Source: Clostridiales bacterium (lineage in GTDB: Bacteria; Bacillota; Clostridia; Oscillospirales; UBA644). Taken from it: a stretch of 55,233 nucleotides of DNA. Both the position numbers and the translations under genes were made by a program. A model generated the notes under the pieces. That model did not search any database. It was given only the letters and a program-made list of their open reading frames with translations, and had not been told where the DNA came from. The stretch's first letter is position 1, and each line of letters starts with the position of its first letter. The stretch is taken from NCBI GenBank assembly GCA_016281915.1, contig JAEEJO010000054.1, positions 1 to 55,233 on the forward strand. The letters are read 5' to 3'. Below are positions 50,659-55,233 of this stretch, one piece after another.

Positions 50659-50789
50659 AAAGGCACGTATTTATCTTAATATTTGCCGTCATGCTTTTGC
50701 TGAGCTCGTGCAGTATAAAGATTCAGTCTGATATCTGCGTAAACACGGGTCAAAAGGCCGATATTCAGGATAATGCAGTATCTGAATAA
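50655..50789 (+). CDS. very small lipoprotein
   Basis: A 44-residue reading frame begins at an ATG overlapping the acetyltransferase stop (ATGA). It encodes KRHVFILIFAVMLLLSSC, a basic start, hydrophobic run and lipobox with the modified cysteine near residue 19, then 25 mostly polar residues. It may be a genuine mini-lipoprotein or the truncated start of a longer lipoprotein gene; the cluster shows decay nearby. GAAGG upstream supports translation. Confidence 0.55.
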   Translation: MKRHVFILIFAVMLLLSSCSIKIQSDICVNTGQKADIQDNAVSE

Positions 50790-50804
50790 GTAGAGGAAAC
50801 GATT

Positions 50805-51218
50805 ATGAAGTATGATTTTTCGGTATTTATAAACGTAACGATAACCGGCGCAGATATTGCTGCGCTGAGTGATGACGAACTTTCCGTTCTCTATGCTCAG
50901 GCGCGTTACTGTCAGGCGATGACCGACGCGGATACCGATGTGATGCGGCAGATCGTATCGGAAGATATGACATTCACTCACATGAGCGGCTTAAAGCAGA
51001 CGCGTGAGGAATATTTCGCTGATATAGCAGACGGCAGTCTGAGATACTTCACGATTGGGATCGAAGATCCGGTAATCCGTGTGGACGGAAACAAAGCAAC
51101 GGTCACTTTTACGTCGGTGCTCAACGCCAACGCATACGGGGTTCGCGGAACATACAGGATGAAAGGCACGCACCATTATGAAAGGCACGATGGCGAATGG
51201 ATCGCCGTGAACGGATAA
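50805..51218 (+). CDS. NTF2-like (SnoaL/DUF4440-type) protein
   Basis: The 137-residue protein has the cone-shaped NTF2-like order: a helical part ELSVLYAQARYCQAMTDADTDVMRQIVSEDMTFTHM, then beta strands ending in KATVTFTSVLNANAYG, RMKGTHHYERHDGEWI. Such proteins bind small ligands and are common beside aldo/keto reductases and flavodoxins in Clostridia. AGAGGAAACG precedes the ATG. The first 20 residues look unlike the family and may be extra. Activity unknown. Confidence 0.75.
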   Translation: MKYDFSVFINVTITGADIAALSDDELSVLYAQARYCQAMTDADTDVMRQIVSEDMTFTHMSGLKQTREEYFADIADGSLRYFTIGIEDPVIRVDGNKATVTFTSVLNANAYGVRGTYRMKGTHHYERHDGEWIAVNG

Positions 51219-51220
51219 GG

Positions 51221-51424
51221 AACAATTATGAGAAAGCGCACGGTGTTTCGTCTGCGCAGGTCATCATACGCTGGCATTTGCAGGCAGGCAATATCTGCAT
51301 CCCCGGCTCGTCGAATGAGCAGCACATCATCGAAGACTACGACGTGTGGGATTTTGAACTCAGCGAAGATGAAATGGCGCGTATGACCGCACTCGAAAAA
51401 GACGAACGTTTCGCGAATTACTGA
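51221..51424 (+). pseudogene. aldo/keto reductase remnant (C-terminal fragment)
   Basis: About 67 codons right after the NTF2-like stop encode NYEKAHGVSSAQVIIRWHLQ, NICIPGSSNEQH and ELSEDEMARMTALEKDERF, which align with the last quarter of the complete aldo/keto reductase at 52210-53052 (SKNVEH, TDEEMAQIATLDKNER). The barrel, the catalytic Tyr, Lys and His and the natural start are missing; the frame joins the 3' end of the preceding gene out of register. It is the tail of a gene lost by deletion. Confidence 0.8.
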
Positions 51425-51438
51425 TAAGGAGAGACAAA

Positions 51439-52161
51439 ATGAGAAATAAGGGATATATTATTTCTTTGCTGTTTACATTCGTTATGATATTTGTACTGGC
51501 CGCATGCGAAAGCGGCGGTGATACCCCGATAGCAGATCCCGCGGCGGAAAACAAATCCGAAAGCACGATAGTTTCGTCAGAAGAAAACGTATCGGACAGT
51601 GAAATCGGAACCGATGAAATAACGGAGCTTGCAAACGGCAAGTCGCTGGTCGTGTATTTTTCCCGCATCGGCGAGCAGTACGTAGTAGGGGTGATCGACA
51701 AAGGCAATACTGCGATCGTTGCGGAGATGATCGCAGAAAAGACAGGCTCAGATATGTGGGAAGTTATTCCGGAAGAGGATTACCCGATGACATATAGCGA
51801 GCTCACCGACGTCGCAAAAAAGGAACAGAATGAAAATGCTCGTCCGAAATACCGTGGAACGGCGCCGGATCTTTCGGAATACGACACGGTATTCGTTGGT
51901 GCTCCGGTTTGGTGGGGGGACTGGCCCATGATAATGTACACATTCTTTGAGCAGAACCGCGACTCGCTTGCGGACAAAACGCTGATTCCTTTTTCTACTC
52001 ATGAGGGAAGCGGTCTTGCCGGATTTGACAGAAAGCTCGGCTCGGCTGTTCCCGGGGCGACAGTCAAAAAAGGGATAGCAATTCGTGGCAGCGACGCTCA
52101 GAACGGACAGGAAGGCGTCAGCGAAAACATAGATGACTGGCTGAAAGATCTGGGATACTGA
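51439..52161 (+). CDS. lipoprotein-anchored flavodoxin-like protein
   Basis: The protein has a lipoprotein signal (hydrophobic run, lipobox LAAC, cysteine near 23), a Ser/Glu-rich linker to about residue 65, then a flavodoxin domain: LVVYFSRIGEQY, DTVFVGAPVWWGDWPMIMYTFFEQ and FSTHEGSGLAG. The prediction is a flavodoxin held on the outer face of the membrane, an unusual place for FMN electron carriers but recurrent in Clostridia. AAGGAG precedes the start. Its partners in electron transfer are unknown. Confidence 0.88.
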   Translation: MRNKGYIISLLFTFVMIFVLAACESGGDTPIADPAAENKSESTIVSSEENVSDSEIGTDEITELANGKSLVVYFSRIGEQYVVGVIDKGNTAIVAEMIAEKTGSDMWEVIPEEDYPMTYSELTDVAKKEQNENARPKYRGTAPDLSEYDTVFVGAPVWWGDWPMIMYTFFEQNRDSLADKTLIPFSTHEGSGLAGFDRKLGSAVPGATVKKGIAIRGSDAQNGQEGVSENIDDWLKDLGY

Positions 52162-52209
52162 CAAAATGCCGCAACAAATAATAACAGATGATATAAAAGG
52201 AGAATCACT

Positions 52210-53052
52210 ATGGAAAATGTAAAACTTAACAATAATCTCAACTGCCCGGTCGTAGGCATCGGAACGTTTATGCTCTCCCCGGCAGATGCTGAAAACAGCG
52301 TTCGTGAAGCGTTGAAGATGGGTTACCGTCTGATCGACACAGCAAACGCCTATGTAAACGAACGCTCCGTAGGGCGGGGAATAAAGTCAAGCGGCGTAAA
52401 GCGCGAAGAGATTTTTCTCTCTACCAAGCTCTGGCCCAGCGAATACGAAAATCCGAACGCGGTAGAAGAAACGCTCGAAAGGCTCGGCGTCGATTACGTC
52501 GATCTGCTTTATATCCATCAGCCTGCCGGAAACTGGCTCGCGGGCTACCGTCAGATCGAAAAAGCATACCGCGAAGGCAAAGCGAGATCTATCGGAATTT
52601 CTAACTTCGAAGGCAAATATATTGAAGAACTTGAAACAAAATGGAAAATCGTGCCTCAGTTCATCCAGGTCGAGGCGCATCCGTATTTCACACAGAAGGA
52701 GCTGCGCAAAACGCTTGACAAATACGGCATCAAGCTCATGAGCTGGTATCCGCTCGGTCACGGCGACAAATCTCTTATCAGCGAGCCGCTCTTTGTTGAT
52801 TTAGGAAAAAAATACGGAAAAACTCCTGCACAGATCATTCTTCGCTGGCACACGCAGATGGGCTTCGTTGTTATTCCCGGATCAAAGAACGTCGAGCATA
52901 TCCGCGACAATCTCAATATCCTCGATTTTACTCTGACAGACGAGGAAATGGCGCAGATCGCAACGCTCGACAAAAACGAACGTTACTATCACCGCACCGA
53001 TGCCCAGCTCGTTCAGTTCGCCGCCTGGAAACCGGGCTTTGAAAAGAAATAA
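52210..53052 (+). CDS. aldo/keto reductase
   Basis: A 280-residue NADPH-dependent aldo/keto reductase of the 2,5-diketo-gluconate reductase/prostaglandin synthase-like group. The catalytic tetrad is visible: Asp and Tyr in LIDTANAYVNE, Lys in LSTKLW, His in YIHQPAGNW. GISNFEG and IPGSKNVEH (cofactor phosphate) follow. It reduces aldehydes or ketones; substrate not assigned. AAAGGAG precedes the ATG. It closes the redox cluster, next to two flavodoxins and an older aldo/keto reductase remnant. Confidence 0.95.
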   Translation: MENVKLNNNLNCPVVGIGTFMLSPADAENSVREALKMGYRLIDTANAYVNERSVGRGIKSSGVKREEIFLSTKLWPSEYENPNAVEETLERLGVDYVDLLYIHQPAGNWLAGYRQIEKAYREGKARSIGISNFEGKYIEELETKWKIVPQFIQVEAHPYFTQKELRKTLDKYGIKLMSWYPLGHGDKSLISEPLFVDLGKKYGKTPAQIILRWHTQMGFVVIPGSKNVEHIRDNLNILDFTLTDEEMAQIATLDKNERYYHRTDAQLVQFAAWKPGFEKK

Positions 53053-53065
53053 GCGCAAGTTATTG

Positions 53066-53106
53066 TGACCTCGACGACCTCGCCGAGGTCATTTTTCATT
53101 TTTTGT
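53066..53106 (+). terminator. intrinsic terminator of the redox cluster
   Basis: TGACCTCG at 53066-53073 pairs with 53084-53091 around ten bases and is followed by TTTTTCATTTTTT. Confidence 0.7.
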
Positions 53107-53272
53107 CCCCGCTTTTATCGCGTTGACCGCCATCGTGGCGTTGTGGACCGCACCGAAAAGTGCGCTTTAACGCTGGTACCGAGCCTGGGCTGACTCGCGC
53201 CGCGGTTCGGGGACCTTCCTTTAATTTGTCGTTGTGTTTCCATAACCAGACACTTTTCTTTTTATTGACTAA

Positions 53273-53302
53273 AAAAGCCGCAGGGATCTCTCTGCGGCTT
53301 TT
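53273..53302 (-). terminator. intrinsic terminator of the sirtuin-macrodomain pair
   Basis: AAAAGCCGCAG at 53273-53283 pairs with 53292-53302, 11 base pairs. On the minus strand it ends in a T-run and lies 34 bases past the sirtuin stop. The rest of the 53107-53335 gap shows nothing I can name. Confidence 0.8.
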
Positions 53303-53335
53303 GTTGCGAGTGGCTTATTATTGTGGCGTTCCGGT

Positions 53336-54211
53336 TTATTTCTTCATTCTGGCGTCGTTGAGTACCTCATCTATGTCGCCTTCAATACAGACAGAGCGGG
53401 TCTTAATCGTTTCCGGGCAAACAGCCTCGCCGTAGTTGATACAGGCGTAGGTCGCCTCCGGATCCTTCGCGGTCATCTGCCAGAACGGATATTTTATTAT
53501 AACCGGCGTGTTGTAGCCGACACCGAGTTCAAGGTAAAGCACCTTGCCTTTACGGGTGCGCAGGAAATTTTCGTATCTTGCCGCCGCTTCGTGCCAACCC
53601 TCGTCCTCGACGAATTTGTCATCGGAGCGCAGATTCATCGTCATCGGCTTGCCGCAGACAGGGCATTTCGGGATCAGCTCAGTCGGAATACGCATATCTT
53701 TCTGTTCTTCGACCATACGGCGGACGATTTCTTCGTTTTCGTAAGTTTTGTTATGACACGGAATACTGCACTGGAAAAGGCCGTAGTCTCCCTGCGTGTA
53801 AAACAGCATCTTCTTGTTGAAGCCCGCCTTCTGAAAGCAGTGGTCGACGTTCGTTGTGATGACGAAATAGTCCTTGTCCTTCACAAGATCGAACAGTTTA
53901 TTATAAACAGGTTTCGGAGCGTCGGTATAGCGATTGACGAAAATATACCTACTCCAGTACGCCCAGAATTCCTCCGGAGTTTTATATGGATAAAATCCAC
54001 CCGAATACATATCTCGGAAACCGTAACGCTTTGCAAAGTCGGAAAAATACTTTTCAAATCGTTCGCCGTCATAGATGAATCCCGCCGACGTGGAAAGACC
54101 TGCTCCGGCACCTATCACAACAGCGTCGCATTCTTCGAACGCCTTTTTGAGCTTTTGCAGGTTATCCGAGTAATTCCCGGTAGATGTTGTAATCCTCATT
54201 CTTGAAAACAT
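53336..54211 (-). CDS. class M sirtuin (SirTM), probable protein ADP-ribosyltransferase
   Basis: The NAD-binding GAGAGLSTSAGF (residues 34-45) and TTNVDHCFQKAG (about 119-130) mark a sirtuin, and the position of the catalytic His reads YTQGDYG, with Gln, as in the microbial SirTM class. A zinc ribbon is present (QCSIPC and PKCPVCG). Studied SirTM enzymes ADP-ribosylate a lipoylated GcvH-like protein and are encoded with a macrodomain hydrolase, as here. The lipoyl carrier and ligase genes of those operons are not in the window. The ATG at 54211 has GAGGTGA eight bases upstream and overlaps the macrodomain gene by 50 bases. Confidence 0.88.
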   Translation of the reverse strand: MFSRMRITTSTGNYSDNLQKLKKAFEECDAVVIGAGAGLSTSAGFIYDGERFEKYFSDFAKRYGFRDMYSGGFYPYKTPEEFWAYWSRYIFVNRYTDAPKPVYNKLFDLVKDKDYFVITTNVDHCFQKAGFNKKMLFYTQGDYGLFQCSIPCHNKTYENEEIVRRMVEEQKDMRIPTELIPKCPVCGKPMTMNLRSDDKFVEDEGWHEAAARYENFLRTRKGKVLYLELGVGYNTPVIIKYPFWQMTAKDPEATYACINYGEAVCPETIKTRSVCIEGDIDEVLNDARMKK

Positions 54212-54935
54212 TGAATATCACCTCGATTTTGCTGTGTGTAGCTGACTTGTATCCGCGCACCGTCTTCACTGCTGTCTCTGCTGCGCGCCTCTGCGGGAAA
54301 CCGAAAACGCCGGTAGAGATACAGCAGAACGCGATACTGCCGATCCTGCTTTCCTCCGCGAGCGCAAGGCAGGAGCGATAACAGGACGCGAGCTGTTCCT
54401 CGTGTCTTGCCGTCAGTCTGCCGTTTACGATAGGTCCGACGGTGTGAATGACGAACTTACACGGCAGATTATACGCCGGTGTGATTTTCGCCTGTCCGGT
54501 CGGCTCCTCGTGTCCCTGCTTTTGCATGATTTCGGCACACTTGTTGCGCAGACGTAATCCCGCATAGGTATGGATGCAGTTGTCGATACAGTTGTGAAGC
54601 GGCTGAAAGCATCCGAGCATCCCGGAATTCGCTGCGTTGACGATCGCATCGCATTCAAGCGTTGTGATGTCTCCCTGCCAGAGATATATGCCGTCCTCTG
54701 CGGGGGTAAGGTCGGCAAGACGGGTAATTCCTTTTGCAGCCGTTTCTTCTTTCAGATATTCGCTCTCGATTTCAATATATTCATCCGGCACCGGTGCGGG
54801 AAGCCGGACATTCATCAGCGAACGGAGCAGGTCTTTTTGCCCCTGCCTGTCCGCCGGCACCTCAATATTCTTGTATTCCTGTTTTTCGGCAAGGAGCTTT
54901 TTAATCAGATAAATCCTTTTTTCCTCGTGTGTCAT
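54162..54935 (-). CDS. zinc-type macrodomain protein-ADP-ribose hydrolase
   Basis: The 257-residue protein has an N-terminal helical extension (MTHEEKRIYLIKKLL, SLMNVRLPAPVP) and a macrodomain: LWQGDITTLECDAIVNAANS, MLGCFQPLHNCID (zinc ligands Cys and His), and CCISTGVFGFPQ. Family members remove ADP-ribose added by SirTM. I start at the ATG at 54935, preceded by GGAG, because the family N-terminus begins there; the frame is open to 55049 but that part is not conserved. The two genes overlap by 50 bases, so they are coupled. Confidence 0.92.
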   Translation of the reverse strand: MTHEEKRIYLIKKLLAEKQEYKNIEVPADRQGQKDLLRSLMNVRLPAPVPDEYIEIESEYLKEETAAKGITRLADLTPAEDGIYLWQGDITTLECDAIVNAANSGMLGCFQPLHNCIDNCIHTYAGLRLRNKCAEIMQKQGHEEPTGQAKITPAYNLPCKFVIHTVGPIVNGRLTARHEEQLASCYRSCLALAEESRIGSIAFCCISTGVFGFPQRRAAETAVKTVRGYKSATHSKIEVIFNVFKNEDYNIYRELLG

Positions 54936-54999
54936 ATCAGTTCTCCGATGATCCATGTTTTTTTGCTGAACGTCGTTGATCACGTCGCCTTTCTCGTAA

Positions 55000-55233
55000 T
55001 TACCGATCAAAAAAGGTGAGGTCATTAAAGTAGTTTTCCTCGATCTCATACGGATAGTGACCGTAGAAATTTGCTTCGTCCGCGTCGAGCGACTTTTCCG
55101 TATTGAACGGAGTTAGCGTGCCGTTTCTGCAGGCGTATTCCCATTCCGCTTCTGTCGGCAGGCGGTATCCGTTTGCCGAGCGGTCCCACGTCACGCCGCC
55201 CTCGCCGACGGTATAACACGGTGTCAGTCCGGC
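55000..55233 (-). pseudogene. formylglycine-generating-enzyme (SUMF1-like) fragment, cut by window edge
   Basis: The frame enters from the right edge and reads [23 protein letters not shown], a strong FGE/sulfatase-modifying-factor signature, then [20 protein letters not shown]. Family members continue for a further 60-100 residues with the NVWEW segment, but this frame turns into NDLTFFDR and stops at 55000. The 3' end is therefore missing, probably through a deletion next to the macrodomain gene. Its start is outside the window. Confidence 0.75.

Noticed and set aside
53321..54205. 294-codon open frame on the plus strand across the sirtuin gene
   Set aside because: The minus-strand frame has all sirtuin motifs; the plus-strand frame is a shadow without a ribosome site or known motifs.
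1..55233. CRISPR array, rRNA or tRNA genes
   Set aside because: No regularly spaced direct repeats, cas genes, or conserved rRNA/tRNA segments were seen anywhere in the window.

Overview
The window looks like a chromosomal segment of a low-to-mid GC Clostridia bacterium (Bacillota), probably an uncultured gut member related to Oscillospirales. I infer this from the gene content: Asp23 plus a FakA-like DAK2 protein, YitT, DUF1385, DUF1934 before argS, a tetrahydrofolate riboswitch, a class-M sirtuin with a zinc macrodomain, and strong AGGAGG-type ribosome sites. Protein names rest on reading the translations by eye; no database search was run. I saw no tRNA, rRNA, CRISPR array, complete prophage or intact transposase.

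Layout. 1-2000: a PPC/DUF296 protein cut by the window edge, an XRE regulator, and a gene-free stretch that holds a promoter, three hairpins and a terminator (candidate small RNA). 2028-5218 (minus): rsmD, coaD, a coiled-coil protein and a peptide-binding lipoprotein, read from one strong promoter. 5389-9236 (plus): a HAD-IIA phosphatase, then a self-contained three-gene cassette of phage type (tail-adhesin-like protein with an SGNH hydrolase domain, and two small membrane proteins). 9351-15761 (minus): a secreted alpha/alpha-toroid protein, a 1239-residue secreted protein, and a sodium:solute symporter. 15824-19311 (plus): THF riboswitch, a FolT-like ECF transporter subunit with a large internal insertion, formate-THF ligase and a YbaK-type deacylase, which is a folate/one-carbon unit.

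19388-34285 (plus) is a dense housekeeping block: Asp23, FakA-like kinase, lipoprotein, response regulator and kinase, DUF1385, prmC, ddl, a cytosine-5 methyltransferase homologue that lacks its catalytic cysteine, murI, DUF1934, argS, a homocysteine methyltransferase and tadA. 34361-42651 continues with a GH4 glycosidase, PspC, YitT, htpG, trmL, a degenerate CPBP membrane protein, a PII-like protein overlapping a cation:proton antiporter, acyl carrier protein and ruvX. 42664-48159 carries a fucose-isomerase-family enzyme, two tandem paralogous sugar-binding lipoproteins without permeases and a DUF4886 SGNH hydrolase.

48228-55233 is an accessory, partly decayed end: a hairpin element with two mini-ORFs, a LysR regulator divergent from a redox cluster (flavodoxin, acetyltransferase, small lipoprotein, NTF2-like protein, aldo/keto reductase remnant, lipoprotein flavodoxin, aldo/keto reductase), then on the minus strand a macrodomain hydrolase, a SirTM sirtuin and a truncated formylglycine-generating-enzyme fragment at the edge.

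The items I would look at first are the methyltransferase homologue without its catalytic cysteine embedded between ddl and murI, the stand-alone phage-type SGNH cassette, the candidate small RNA at 1794-1985, the PII-like/antiporter pair, and the FolT subunit enlarged by about 180 residues behind a THF riboswitch.
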